From an uncultured Pelagibacteraceae bacterium (GTDB lineage: Bacteria; Pseudomonadota; Alphaproteobacteria; Pelagibacterales; Pelagibacteraceae): a stretch of DNA of 64,000 nt. Shown here one piece after another: positions 47,124 through 55,701 of the stretch (the stretch's first letter is position 1; every line of letters starts with the position of its first letter). Both the position numbers and the translations under genes were made by a program. The notes beneath the pieces were generated by a model. It was given only the letters and a program-made list of their open reading frames with translations, did not search any database and was not told where the DNA came from. The stretch is from assembly GCA_902558835.1 (NCBI GenBank), contig CACEFK010000001.1, forward strand, positions 62,001-126,000. Reading direction: 5' to 3'.

Positions 47124-48338
47124 CTAAATTATATCTTTATGCTTTTGTCTTTTTCTTATTACTTTAATTTTTGATCCTTTTATTAATAATTCTATTGGCT
47201 TAGGTCTTAAATTATAATTTGAGCTTAGTGACATTCCATAAGCTCCCACATCACATATCGCTATTAAATCTTTTTCATTCAACACTTGAAATTTTTTTAA
47301 TGTAACAAATTTATCTGTACTTTCACAAATAGGACCTACAAATTCATATGGTTTTTTAGACGTTTTGTTAGATTTTGTAACAGGTAAGGTTTTATGAAAC
47401 GCACCATACAAAGCAGGTCTCATTAAATCGTTCATTGCTGCATCTAAAATTATAAATTTTTTATTTCCGCTATCTTTTATATAGATTATTTTTGACACTA
47501 ATGTCCCGGTATCGCCAATAATTGATCTACCTGGCTCAAATATAATTTTAACTTTATGTTTTCTTAAAAATTTAAGAATAGCCGTGTTGTATTTTTTATA
47601 ATTAAGTTTTTTATTTTTATCAGTGTAAGTAATGCCCATACCTCCACCTAAATCTATAAATTCAAATTTATGATTTGTTTTATTGAGAATTTGACTGACC
47701 GCTTTAAGCATTTTTTCATAAGGTCTATGGTCTAAAATTTGACTACCTATATGAACACTTAAACATTTTAAATCAATATTTTTTGAATTCTTGCAATAAT
47801 TTATAATTTCATAAAATGTATTTTTATTTACACCAAATTTATTTTCTTTTTTCCCGGTGGATATTTGGCTTAATGTTTTTGCATCTGTATTAGGGTTTAG
47901 TCTTACACCAATTTTTATTCTTTTATTTTTTGATTTTGCTATTCGATTTATTTCTTTTATCTCACTTAAAGACTCAGCGTTAATAAGCAAAATTTTTTTA
48001 TCAATAGCAAAGCTGATTTCACTTGTTGTTTTACCAACACCAGAAAATACTATTTTGCTTGGATTAATTCCTGCTTTTAGTGCCATCATCAGTTCTCCTA
48101 CTGAAACAACATCAGCACCTAATCCAAATTTTTTAATTTCTCTAATTATATTAACATTTGTGTTGGATTTGACTGCAAAGCAGATAAGTGGTGAAAAAGA
48201 TCTAAAGCTCTTTTTAAAATTATTAATATTTTCTTTTAATTTAGAATAAGAATAAGAATAAAATGGAGTTCCAAATTTACTTGCAATTTTTTGGAGACTA
48301 ATTTTTTCTATTGTTAATCTTCTATTTATGTATTTCAT
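47124..48338 (-). CDS. lysA: Diaminopimelate decarboxylase
   Basis: PLP-dependent last step of lysine synthesis. The 404 residues contain the PLP lysine in ICFAVKSNTNVNI and GADVVSVGELMMAL. CLSVHIGSQILD, the glycine-rich FIDLGGGMGITY and EPGRSIIGDTGTLVSKI bind phosphate, and ICDVGAYGMSLSSNYN is near the C-terminus. Full length. Its ATG shares one base with the stop of the small lipoprotein gene, so the three-gene argH-lptM-lysA unit is tightly coupled. Confidence 0.97.
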   Translation of the reverse strand: MKYINRRLTIEKISLQKIASKFGTPFYSYSYSKLKENINNFKKSFRSFSPLICFAVKSNTNVNIIREIKKFGLGADVVSVGELMMALKAGINPSKIVFSGVGKTTSEISFAIDKKILLINAESLSEIKEINRIAKSKNKRIKIGVRLNPNTDAKTLSQISTGKKENKFGVNKNTFYEIINYCKNSKNIDLKCLSVHIGSQILDHRPYEKMLKAVSQILNKTNHKFEFIDLGGGMGITYTDKNKKLNYKKYNTAILKFLRKHKVKIIFEPGRSIIGDTGTLVSKIIYIKDSGNKKFIILDAAMNDLMRPALYGAFHKTLPVTKSNKTSKKPYEFVGPICESTDKFVTLKKFQVLNEKDLIAICDVGAYGMSLSSNYNLRPKPIELLIKGSKIKVIRKRQKHKDII

Positions 48339-48469
48339 TAAGTTAAGTTAATTGAAACTTTATTTATTTCTGCTTTTTTATCTGGATCTACGTATTTAGG
48401 ATCACCTTTCTTTCCACAAGAAATAACTACACAAAATAACAATATAATTATGGTAAATTTTTTTATCAT
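48338..48469 (-). CDS. LptM/YifL-like small lipoprotein
   Basis: A 43-residue gene. After MIKKFTIIILLFCVVISCG comes the hallmark CGKKGDPKYVDPD, the Cys-Gly-x-Lys-Gly block of the LptM/YifL lipoprotein family placed just after the lipobox. In E. coli LptM helps LptD maturation at the outer membrane. It overlaps argH by 4 bases (ATGA) and lysA by one (TAATG), and the argH-lipoprotein-lysA order is a common alphaproteobacterial arrangement, which supports it strongly despite the short length. Confidence 0.88.
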   Translation of the reverse strand: MIKKFTIIILLFCVVISCGKKGDPKYVDPDKKAEINKVSINLT

Positions 48470-49857
48470 TTTACTTTTTTATATTTCATTATCATTTTTT
48501 TAATATTATCAAAAGAAGTTCCACCATAAGATTTTTTCGAATTAATTGAATTTTTTAAGTTAAATACTTTCAATACATCTTCTTTAAGTTTAGGTTCAAT
48601 TTTTTTTAACTCATCTAAAGTTAACTCATTTAACTTCTTTTTTCTTTTTTCAGCAAAATTAACTATAGCAGCAGTTTTTTGATATGCTTTTCTAAACGAC
48701 ATTGAGTGATTTTTTACAAGATAGTCAGCCAAATCAGTTGCTGTAATGTATCCAGAATTAGCAAGTTCTAACATTTTACTCTTATTTGGATTGCAATTTT
48801 TTAGTACTTCATCAAAAATTTTTAAACAATTATTAAGATTATCGTTTGATTTAAAAACTATTTCTTTGTCGTCTTGTAAATCTTTAAAATAAGACAATGG
48901 TAAACCTTTTAAAATTGTAAGCATCGAAAATAAATTTCCATAAGCGCCTCCTGATTTTCCACGCAAATATTCTAAAAGATCAGGATTCTTCTTTTGTGGC
49001 ATTATCGATGATCCAGTAACAACTTTATCAGATAAATTGATCAAGTTAAAACCATCAGAATTCCAAATAATTAACTCTTCAGCAATTCTAGAAATATGCA
49101 TAGCACACACAGATGACGCATATAAAAAATCTAGAACAAAATCTCTATCCGAAACTGTATCAATAGAATTATTTGTAGGTATTTTAAAACCAAGTTTTTT
49201 GGTTGTATAATTTCTATCTATATTAAATGATGTTCCTGCTAAAGCTGCAACACCTAGAGGATTTTCATTTAAACTGTTTAAATTATTAGAAAATCTCTTT
49301 TTGTCTCTATTAAACATTTCTACATAAGACATTAAATAATGTGCAAAAGAGATAGCTTGGGCATTTTTAAGATGTGTAAAACCAGGCATGATAGTCTCAA
49401 CATTTTTTTCAGCTAACTTGGTTGTGCTCTTAATAACTTTATTAATATTGCTATTTATTTCGTTGGTAGAATTTTTCATCCAAATTTTAAAATCAGTAAT
49501 TACTTGATCATTTCTTGATCTTGCAGTGTGAACATAGCCAGCTTCTTCACCTATTATTTGAAAAAGTCTTTTTTCGATATTCATATGAATATCTTCATAT
49601 TTTTTATTAAACTCAAATTTATTTTTAGCGATTTCCTTATCAATTTTTGTTAGTCCATAAATAATTTTATTTTTTATTTTAAATGAAATTATTTTTTGCT
49701 TAAAAAGCATCTCAACATGAGCAATTGATCCTTGAATATCCTCTTTATAAAGTCTTTTATCAATATCTATTGAATTACCGACTTTTTGAAACAAACTTGA
49801 CGCATTTTTTTTTATCCGTGTGTTCCAGATTGCTTGGTTGTTTTTATTTTTTGCCAT
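48466..49857 (-). CDS. argH: Argininosuccinate lyase
   Basis: Last step of arginine synthesis. The 463 residues carry the fumarase-superfamily signature GSSIMPQKKNPD, with HTARSRNDQVITDFKIW and LNENPLGVAALAGTSFNIDR. Lys-rich but full length. It leads the minus-strand run with the small lipoprotein, lysA and plsC, and diverges from the thioredoxin-like gene with only 24 bases between the start codons, so both promoters must overlap coding sequence. Confidence 0.97.
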   Translation of the reverse strand: MAKNKNNQAIWNTRIKKNASSLFQKVGNSIDIDKRLYKEDIQGSIAHVEMLFKQKIISFKIKNKIIYGLTKIDKEIAKNKFEFNKKYEDIHMNIEKRLFQIIGEEAGYVHTARSRNDQVITDFKIWMKNSTNEINSNINKVIKSTTKLAEKNVETIMPGFTHLKNAQAISFAHYLMSYVEMFNRDKKRFSNNLNSLNENPLGVAALAGTSFNIDRNYTTKKLGFKIPTNNSIDTVSDRDFVLDFLYASSVCAMHISRIAEELIIWNSDGFNLINLSDKVVTGSSIMPQKKNPDLLEYLRGKSGGAYGNLFSMLTILKGLPLSYFKDLQDDKEIVFKSNDNLNNCLKIFDEVLKNCNPNKSKMLELANSGYITATDLADYLVKNHSMSFRKAYQKTAAIVNFAEKRKKKLNELTLDELKKIEPKLKEDVLKVFNLKNSINSKKSYGGTSFDNIKKMIMKYKKVK

Positions 49858-49881
49858 GATATTTAATTATACCTATTTAAC

Positions 49882-50391
49882 ATGAGATTTTTAATAATAT
49901 TTATTTTTTTGATAACAAATGTTGTAGCTGAAGAACTACCCGGTATTAAAAATATTGTAATCCATAAAATACCAAAAACACATGATAATGTTATTTTTTT
50001 AGACAAAAATGATCAAAAAATTAATATCAATGAATATACTGGGAACTTATTGATATTAAATTTTTGGGCGACTTGGTGTGAACCTTGTAAAGAAGAAATG
50101 CCATCTTTAGATAAACTCCAAGTCAACCCAGAATTGGATAAAATAAAAATTTTCGCAATAAATATTGGTAAAGAAACTTTAGGTAAAGTTAATAAATTTT
50201 TTATAGATCTCAACATTAAAAATTTTGAACCCTATTTTGATCCACCTACTACATTAGCAAAAATGTTTTCTTTAAGAGGTGTCCCTACAACAATTCTAAT
50301 TAATAAAGAGGGCCAAGAATTTGCTAGAGTAATAGGTTCAATTGATTTTGAAGATAAAAATTTTATTAATTGGATAAAAAAATATAACTAA
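49882..50391 (+). CDS. TlpA/ResA-like periplasmic thioredoxin
   Basis: Exported thiol-disulfide oxidoreductase, 169 residues. The first 16 residues are a signal peptide or anchor (FLIIFIFLITNVVA). The active site is WATWCEPCK with cysteines at 66 and 69, and FSLRGVPTTILINKEGQ contains the cis-proline. TlpA/ResA-type proteins reduce cytochrome c or other periplasmic apoproteins. DsbB lies 2 kb away. The stop is shared with the convergent HIG1-like gene (CTAA). Confidence 0.92.
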   Translation: MRFLIIFIFLITNVVAEELPGIKNIVIHKIPKTHDNVIFLDKNDQKININEYTGNLLILNFWATWCEPCKEEMPSLDKLQVNPELDKIKIFAINIGKETLGKVNKFFIDLNIKNFEPYFDPPTTLAKMFSLRGVPTTILINKEGQEFARVIGSIDFEDKNFINWIKKYN

Positions 50392-50591
50392 TTTTTAAAA
50401 AAATAAGCAAAGCCAACTAAAGCAATAATAGCAATAAACTGTAAAATAACTCTTAACTGCATTAATTTATTTGAATATTTTTTACTTGTCTCTCCACCCT
50501 TAAAAAGAGTCCCTATACCTAAGATTAAAACTATCCCTACGGCTATCAAAAGAGCTATTGATAAAACTTTTACTAATATTCCTGAAATCAT
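50388..50591 (-). CDS. HIG1-domain/twin-transmembrane small protein
   Basis: A 67-residue membrane protein with two hydrophobic helices (VLSIALLIAVGIVLILGIGTL and VILQFIAIIALVGFAYFF). They flank the conserved hinge SNKLMQLRVILQ, the core of the HIG_1_N family (PF04588) common in alphaproteobacteria. Mitochondrial members tune respiratory complexes; the bacterial role is poorly known. Its ATG start and good codon match support it. Confidence 0.86.
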   Translation of the reverse strand: MISGILVKVLSIALLIAVGIVLILGIGTLFKGGETSKKYSNKLMQLRVILQFIAIIALVGFAYFFKN

Positions 50592-50640
50592 TTTTTTATT
50601 TTAGATTGTGTTTTGACATAAAAAACATAATTTATCTACT

Positions 50641-51291
50641 ATGACATTTTGCCTAGATTCCATAATTATTAAACCAGAAAATGGTGCTGAAATTAAAAAA
50701 GCAATTATTTTGCTTCATGGTTATGGAGGTGATGGAAAGGATATTAGCATGCTGTCTTTAAACTGGAAAAGACATATGCCCAATACAGTCTTTATCTGTC
50801 CTAATGGTCATGAGCCATGCTCTATAAATCCTTCTGGTTATCAGTGGTTTGATTTAACAAAAGATGATTCTGATTACATATTAGAGCAATCAATTAAGGC
50901 TGAAGAAGTTTTAAAAAAATTTATAAATGAAATAAAACAAGAGTTCAAATTATCAAACAATCAAATCTGTTTATCAGGATTCAGCCAGGGATGTATGATG
51001 TCTTTAAATGTTGGTCTTACAGCTGAAGAAAAATTTTTATGTATAGTTGGTTTTTCTGGAAAGATAATAAATCAAAAGGATTTAAAAAACAGAATCAAAA
51101 ATAATACTGAAACATTACTTATACATGGCGGTGCTGATCAAATTGTCTCATCAACACATTTACTAGAAGCAAAAGATTTTTTAATTAGAAACAATGTTAA
51201 AGTTGATACATTACTAATAAAAAATTGTGATCATCATATTCCTATTGAGGCATCAAGTACAGCTTTAAATTTTATTTTAAAAAAAATTTAA
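50641..51291 (+). CDS. Alpha/beta-hydrolase, carboxylesterase/phospholipase family (YpfH-like)
   Basis: A 216-residue cytosolic serine esterase. LLHGYGGDGKDISML contains the oxyanion region, GFSQGCMMSL the nucleophile elbow serine, GGADQIVSS the catalytic aspartate and CDHHIPIEA the histidine. This is the PF02230 family, whose members hydrolyse short acyl esters or lysophospholipids, sometimes depalmitoylating proteins. No signal peptide. It stands alone on plus, before the HNH gene. Confidence 0.9.
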   Translation: MTFCLDSIIIKPENGAEIKKAIILLHGYGGDGKDISMLSLNWKRHMPNTVFICPNGHEPCSINPSGYQWFDLTKDDSDYILEQSIKAEEVLKKFINEIKQEFKLSNNQICLSGFSQGCMMSLNVGLTAEEKFLCIVGFSGKIINQKDLKNRIKNNTETLLIHGGADQIVSSTHLLEAKDFLIRNNVKVDTLLIKNCDHHIPIEASSTALNFILKKI

Positions 51292-51338
51292 CATCTCTTA
51301 TTATTGATAAAATTGTTTAACTAAGTTAAAATTAGTTA

Positions 51339-51908
51339 ATGGATAATTTTATTGAACAAAATGTTTCATTAGAAAAGTGCCCTGCGCTAGTACTCAATGC
51401 AGACTATAGACCTTTGAGTTACTACCCTTTGTCTTTATGGTCATGGCAGGATACTGTTAAATCAGTTTTTCTTGATAGAGTTATTATTGTTAGTAATTAC
51501 GATAGAACTATAAGAAGTCCATCATTTAATATGAAATTACCAAGTGTCATTGCATTAAAGGATTATATCGTTCCTCAAACCAAGCCGAGTTTTACTAGAT
51601 TTAATGTGTTTTTAAGAGATAAATTTTCCTGTCAATATTGTGGAAGTAACGAAGAGTTAACTTTTGATCATTTATTACCTAGATCAAAAGGAGGCGAGAC
51701 TAATTGGGATAATGTTGTAACAGCTTGTTCTGCATGCAATGTGAAAAAGGGAGGAAAACTATTAAAACATTCAGGTATGAAGCTGCATCAGTACCCTTAT
51801 CGACCATCAACAGAGGATCTACATAAGAATGGTAAAAATTTTCCACCAAATTTTTTACATAAAAGCTGGATGGATTACTTATATTGGGATGTAGAACTAG
51901 AATCTTAA
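51339..51908 (+). CDS. HNH endonuclease domain protein
   Basis: A 189-residue protein widespread in alphaproteobacteria. ALVLNADYRPLSYYPLSLWSW and the basic region before it are the conserved N-terminal domain. CQYCGSNEELTFDHLLPRSK gives the first CxxC and the HNH histidines, and WDNVVTACSACNVKKGGK the asparagine and second CxxC. Nuclease activity is plausible; the cellular role is not established. Its stop is shared (TTAA) with the convergent coq7. Confidence 0.93.
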   Translation: MDNFIEQNVSLEKCPALVLNADYRPLSYYPLSLWSWQDTVKSVFLDRVIIVSNYDRTIRSPSFNMKLPSVIALKDYIVPQTKPSFTRFNVFLRDKFSCQYCGSNEELTFDHLLPRSKGGETNWDNVVTACSACNVKKGGKLLKHSGMKLHQYPYRPSTEDLHKNGKNFPPNFLHKSWMDYLYWDVELES

Positions 51909-52438
51909 ATTTTCTCAGAAATATTTATTGCAATTTTTGATCCAGTTTTAATAATTTTATCTAATATAGAGTAGGGACCTTCTTTTGTAGCCCCTTTTTC
52001 ATAGGCAATATCTTTATGACTTAATTCGTCTTCTCTAAATTTAATTATTTTTTTTTTAAGTTTTGATTCACTATTATCAAGTTGTTTTATTTGGTTTAAA
52101 TAATGCTCATCTATCACTTCTTCAACGGAAGCAGTGCAAAGCATAGCTGCTTTCTTACCAAGTAAAGTTGAACCAAAACCCAACCCTACTCCTAATAAAT
52201 CCCATAAGGGTAAAAATTTTGTCGGTTTTATATTTCTTTTTTTAATTTCTTCTTCAAAAAAATTAGAATGTTCTTTTTCATGAACTTTCATTTCTTCAAT
52301 TGTTTTTTTTAAAGCTTCATCTTTAACTAGTGTGTTTAAAGCAAGTAATTGTCCCTCATAAATTTTAACAGCACCACGCTCCCCAGCATGATCAACTCTA
52401 ATAAATTCTTCTATTTTCTTTTTATTTATTGTTGTCAT
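51905..52438 (-). CDS. coq7: Coq7-type demethoxyubiquinone hydroxylase
   Basis: Di-iron monooxygenase hydroxylating C6 of the ubiquinone ring. The 177 residues have ferritin-like iron ligands in RVDHAGERGAVKIYEGQL, MKVHEKEHSNFF, ASVEEVIDEHY and FREDELSHKDIAYEKGA, each with an Exx(H/E) pair. Alphaproteobacteria commonly use Coq7 where E. coli uses UbiF. Full length. It overlaps dsbB by 17 bases. Confidence 0.96.
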   Translation of the reverse strand: MTTINKKKIEEFIRVDHAGERGAVKIYEGQLLALNTLVKDEALKKTIEEMKVHEKEHSNFFEEEIKKRNIKPTKFLPLWDLLGVGLGFGSTLLGKKAAMLCTASVEEVIDEHYLNQIKQLDNSESKLKKKIIKFREDELSHKDIAYEKGATKEGPYSILDKIIKTGSKIAINISEKI

Positions 52439-52907
52439 AGTTTAAATAAGATCTTGTTGTAAAATATACTATTAATATTGATATTATAATGTTGTAACTT
52501 GTAAGTGATAATCCTAAAATTTTAAATGTAACATCTTTGCAGCTTACATTTTTTTCTTGTAACTGTCTTAATATATCTTCTTTTGATAGTAAATTAGAGC
52601 CATTTTTTAAATCGCAAACCAATGATTCTTCAATAAAACCTTGCTCAATACCTAAATGATATAAAGATAAAATAGTAGCAGCTAAAAAAATTAAAATAAG
52701 AGAAAGAATGAAATATTTTTCAAGTTTTTTAAATTTATAATTTAATACAATAATTATTAATGTTAATAGGTATGGAATTCTTTCCAATATACACAAATTA
52801 CAAGGTTGATGACCTAAAATATATTCAATAAAAAATGCTGAAGATATAGCAATAATACTAATTAAAAAAATTAATTTTAATGTAATTGTTTTGTTAAGCT
52901 CAACCAT
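52422..52907 (-). CDS. dsbB: Disulfide bond formation protein DsbB
   Basis: Inner-membrane quinone-linked oxidase that recharges DsbA. The 161 residues have four membrane helices. The quinone-proximal pair is C36 and C39 (HQPCNLCILERIPY), and the second periplasmic pair C98 and C123. No dsbA gene is in the window. The neighbours coq7 and a DedA-like gene form a minus-strand run, and it overlaps both. Confidence 0.93.
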   Translation of the reverse strand: MVELNKTITLKLIFLISIIAISSAFFIEYILGHQPCNLCILERIPYLLTLIIIVLNYKFKKLEKYFILSLILIFLAATILSLYHLGIEQGFIEESLVCDLKNGSNLLSKEDILRQLQEKNVSCKDVTFKILGLSLTSYNIIISILIVYFTTRSYLNYDNNK

Positions 52908-53505
52908 TAAATTTCAAAAATAAATAAATAATAATAAATATTATAACTATAATAATTCCAATTATGGTGAACCATTTTGATCCATGTTTTTCCATGTACT
53001 CTGTAAATAATTCTCCAAATCTATAAGATAAATAGGCAACTATAAAAAATCTCAGGCTTCTTGAAATTAAACTAACAATTATAAAAATAGGAAGATTAAA
53101 AGCAATTAAACCACTTGAAATCGTAAAGGCTTTATAAGGTAATGGAGTAAAGCCAGCTAAAAAAAGAATACTCAGCCATGCGAGGAATCCACTACCTTGA
53201 GACATGCTTAATTTTAAATTTTCAACTTTATCTTGATAACCATAAAATTCGATTAAATACATTGCTAAATCAAAAAATAAATAACCTATCAAATATCCAA
53301 AGATTCCTCCAAGAACTGAAAATATTGATGCTATTAAAAATATTTTCAGATATTCCTTTTTTTTAGCAATAACCATTGGGATTATCATTGCATCTGGAGG
53401 TATAGGAAAAAAAGAACTTTCTATAAAAGATACAAGCCCTAAATAAAAATTTGAACTTTTATGTGCGGCTAATTCTAAACATTTTTTGTAAAGTGTTTGA
53501 AACAT
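52900..53505 (-). CDS. DedA/VTT-domain membrane protein (YqaA-like)
   Basis: A 201-residue membrane protein with about five hydrophobic segments. SFIESSFFPIPPDAMIIPMVIAKK, FSVLGGIFGYLIGYLFFD and FLAGFTPLPYKAFTISSGL are typical of the YqaA branch of DedA (SNARE-associated/VTT) proteins. DedA proteins act as lipid carrier flippases and affect envelope stability. It heads the dedA-dsbB-coq7 run, so an envelope role is plausible; substrate unknown. Confidence 0.9.
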   Translation of the reverse strand: MFQTLYKKCLELAAHKSSNFYLGLVSFIESSFFPIPPDAMIIPMVIAKKKEYLKIFLIASIFSVLGGIFGYLIGYLFFDLAMYLIEFYGYQDKVENLKLSMSQGSGFLAWLSILFLAGFTPLPYKAFTISSGLIAFNLPIFIIVSLISRSLRFFIVAYLSYRFGELFTEYMEKHGSKWFTIIGIIIVIIFIIIYLFLKFNG

Positions 53506-53567
53506 TTTTTGGTTTTAATATAAATTTAGTTCTTATACTATTTAAATATAATTTAATTGAATACCTA

Positions 53568-53652
53568 GGGCGAATGGCGGAACTGGTAGACGCGCACGAC
53601 TCAAAATCGTGTTTCGCAAGAAGTGAGAGTTCGATTCTCTCTTCGCCCACCA
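53568..53652 (+). tRNA. tRNA-Leu (anticodon CAA)
   Basis: The acceptor stem GGGCGAA (53568-53574) pairs with TTCGCCC (53642-53648), followed by discriminator A and an encoded CCA (53650-53652). The anticodon arm is CACGA-CTCAAAA-TCGTG, giving anticodon CAA. A long variable arm between it and GAGAGTTCGATTCTC (the T arm) makes it a class II tRNA, as leucine requires. fadD starts 8 bases after it. Confidence 0.95.
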
Positions 53653-53659
53653 AGTAACT

Positions 53660-55390
53660 ATGAATTTAAATAATTTAAATAATTTGATCGAATTATTTGT
53701 CAATCAAGCAAATAAACAAAATAAAAAAGATATTTTTTTAGAATGGCTAAACCCAAGCAATAAAAAAACATATACATGGGAACAAACTGAAAAGAATATT
53801 TTAAAATTATCAAAAGTTATTAAAGAAAATATAAATGAAGGTGATAGATGTCTTTTAGTTTCGGAGAATAGACCAGAGTGGTTTGTTTCTGATTTAGCTA
53901 TTATGGTAGCTGGTGGAATTACAGTTCCAGCATACACAACTTATACAGAAGATGATTATAAGTACTTGATAGAAGATTGTGAGCCTAGCTTAGTTGTTGT
54001 TTCTAATAATGAAATGTTAAAAAAACTAAATAATTCAATTAACGAAAAAGACTTTATCAAAAAAGTTATTACTTTGGATGAAAAAACCAAGGTAACAAAT
54101 AGTTTAAATATAATTAACAAAGAAAAATATTTAGATTTTAATTTAATTATAAATAATAATTTATTAGCAGAAGATAAAATTGAAAATAATAAATTAAAAA
54201 GAAATTCTCCAGCATGTATCATTTATACTTCCGGAACTGGAGGTAATCCTAAAGGAGTAATTTTAAGTCATGGTGGAATTTTAAATAATCTCGTAGGAGC
54301 ATGTGAAATTATGAAACCATTGTTTAACTCAAGACCAGTATTTTTAACCTGGCTTCCTCTTTCACACTCTTATGAGCATTGTGTTCAATTTGCACAGATA
54401 GCTGTAGGAGCAAAAGTATTCTACGTAGAAAAAATAGAAAAACTTTTAGAAAATATATCTGATGCAAAACCCACAATTATGACAGCAGTTCCAAGGTTCT
54501 ACCAAAACCTTTACAACAAAATAAACATAAATTTAAAAAAACAAACAGGTTTTAAAGCAAAATTAATTGAAGCAACTCTTCGTTTGGGAAGAAAAAAACT
54601 ATTAAATCAAAAAATGACATTTTCTGAAAAATTACTCAATTTTATAGTTGATAAATTAGTTAGAAAAAAAATAAAAAAACAGTTTGGTGGAAATTTGAAA
54701 GCTTTCGTTTCAGGCGGTGGTGCTCTAGACAAAGAAATAGGAGAATTTTTGAATTCTGTGGGGCTGCCTACTCTTCAGGGTTATGGTTTAACAGAAACAT
54801 CACCAGTAGTAAGTTGCAATCCAATACATAAAATTAAAGTGGAAACTGTAGGACCACCATTTAAAGGGAATGAAGTTAAAATTGCTGAAGATGGAGAAAT
54901 TTTAGTTAAAGGTGAAAATGTAATGTTAGGATATTGGAACAAAAAAGAAGAAACTGATAAAGTAATTATAAATGGATGGCTTCATACTGGTGATATTGGA
55001 GAGATAGATCTAAATGATGGTTATTTAAAAATTACTGATAGAAAAAAAGATATCATAGTAAGTGCTGGTGGAGATAATATTTCACCTGCTAAAATTGAAA
55101 ATATGATTACAAATGAGCCCGAGATAGATCAATGCATGGTTTATGGAGATAAAAAAAATTACTTAGTTGCTTTAATTGTTCCTAATAAAGATTTTTTAAA
55201 TGAAAAAGAAAAAATAAATAAAGTAATTGAAAAAATAAATACAAAATTAACTTTATTAGAAAAGATAAAAAGAATTCAATTAATAGATGAAAATTTTTCT
55301 ATTGAAAATGGTTTAATGACACCAACAATGAAAGTAAAAAGAAAAAAAGTTACAGAAAAATATAAAAATCAGCTAGAGAATCTTTATTAA
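53660..55390 (+). CDS. Long-chain acyl-CoA synthetase (AMP-binding, FadD-like)
   Basis: Activates fatty acids to acyl-CoA through acyl-AMP. The 576 residues contain the P-loop-like YTSGTGGNPKGVILSHGG (Gly replaces the second Thr of SGTTG), the QGYGLTETSP motif, WLHTGDIGEIDLNDGYL and ITDRKKDIIVSAGGDNISPAKIE. The class resembles the alphaproteobacterial FadD13/FACS-like type. No beta-oxidation genes are adjacent. It sits immediately behind the tRNA, so may be read through from its promoter. Confidence 0.94.
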   Translation: MNLNNLNNLIELFVNQANKQNKKDIFLEWLNPSNKKTYTWEQTEKNILKLSKVIKENINEGDRCLLVSENRPEWFVSDLAIMVAGGITVPAYTTYTEDDYKYLIEDCEPSLVVVSNNEMLKKLNNSINEKDFIKKVITLDEKTKVTNSLNIINKEKYLDFNLIINNNLLAEDKIENNKLKRNSPACIIYTSGTGGNPKGVILSHGGILNNLVGACEIMKPLFNSRPVFLTWLPLSHSYEHCVQFAQIAVGAKVFYVEKIEKLLENISDAKPTIMTAVPRFYQNLYNKININLKKQTGFKAKLIEATLRLGRKKLLNQKMTFSEKLLNFIVDKLVRKKIKKQFGGNLKAFVSGGGALDKEIGEFLNSVGLPTLQGYGLTETSPVVSCNPIHKIKVETVGPPFKGNEVKIAEDGEILVKGENVMLGYWNKKEETDKVIINGWLHTGDIGEIDLNDGYLKITDRKKDIIVSAGGDNISPAKIENMITNEPEIDQCMVYGDKKNYLVALIVPNKDFLNEKEKINKVIEKINTKLTLLEKIKRIQLIDENFSIENGLMTPTMKVKRKKVTEKYKNQLENLY

Positions 55391-55509
55391 ACAATTAAAA
55401 TTATATTGTTTATTAACCGCATAAACATTAACTAAATTAATAAAAAAAGTTTTATAAAAATAAAAAATTAAAATAAAAATTTTATAAAATTTAACTTTTA
55501 ATTAAAGAA

Positions 55510-55566
55510 TTGACATAACTTATAGAAAAAAATAAAAATATGTTAATAGCGAATCAATTTGATTCG
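55510..55566 (+). promoter_or_regulatory. Promoter and 17-bp palindromic operator-like site before the basic peptide gene
   Basis: A perfect TTGACA (55510-55515) is followed after 17 bases by TAAAAA as a weak -10. Then comes CGAATCAATTTGATTCG (55550-55566), a palindrome with two 8-bp arms around one central base. It holds GAATC and GATTC, each a GANTC methylation-type site. It could bind a regulator or form a 5' hairpin in the transcript. Confidence 0.6.
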
Positions 55567-55590
55567 TTTAACTAAAAAAGGGAGCTAAAG

Positions 55591-55683
55591 ATGCCTAAGA
55601 AAAGAAAAAAAGCGGCAAAGAAAACTAAGAAAAAAGCTAAGAAAAAAGCTAAGAAAAAAGCAAAAAAAAGAAGAAGAAAATAG
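55591..55683 (+). CDS. 30-residue Lys/Ala/Arg-rich basic peptide (histone-H1-like)
   Basis: A short gene with a GGGAG Shine-Dalgarno 6 bases before its ATG, its own TTGACA promoter and a strong terminator. It begins MPKKRKKAAKKTKKKAKKK, repeats KKKA units and ends KRRRK; about two thirds of residues are Lys or Arg, with no acidic or hydrophobic residue but alanine. Such composition resembles H1-type tails and nucleic-acid-binding peptides. The neighbouring carD product carries a similar Lys-rich N-terminal tail. I infer nucleoid or RNA binding; no family is recognised. Confidence 0.8.
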   Translation: MPKKRKKAAKKTKKKAKKKAKKKAKKRRRK

Positions 55684-55701
55684 TAACTTAGTATTCTTTA
55701 C

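Noticed and set aside
53451-53657. Open frames across the tRNA-Leu region on both strands
   Set aside because: They run through a fully supported tRNA gene and into the dedA start; no protein family is recognised.
55391-55509. Possible gene in the AT-rich gap after the acyl-CoA ligase
   Set aside because: It is almost pure A/T with stops in all frames; I see nothing in it before the TTGACA promoter.
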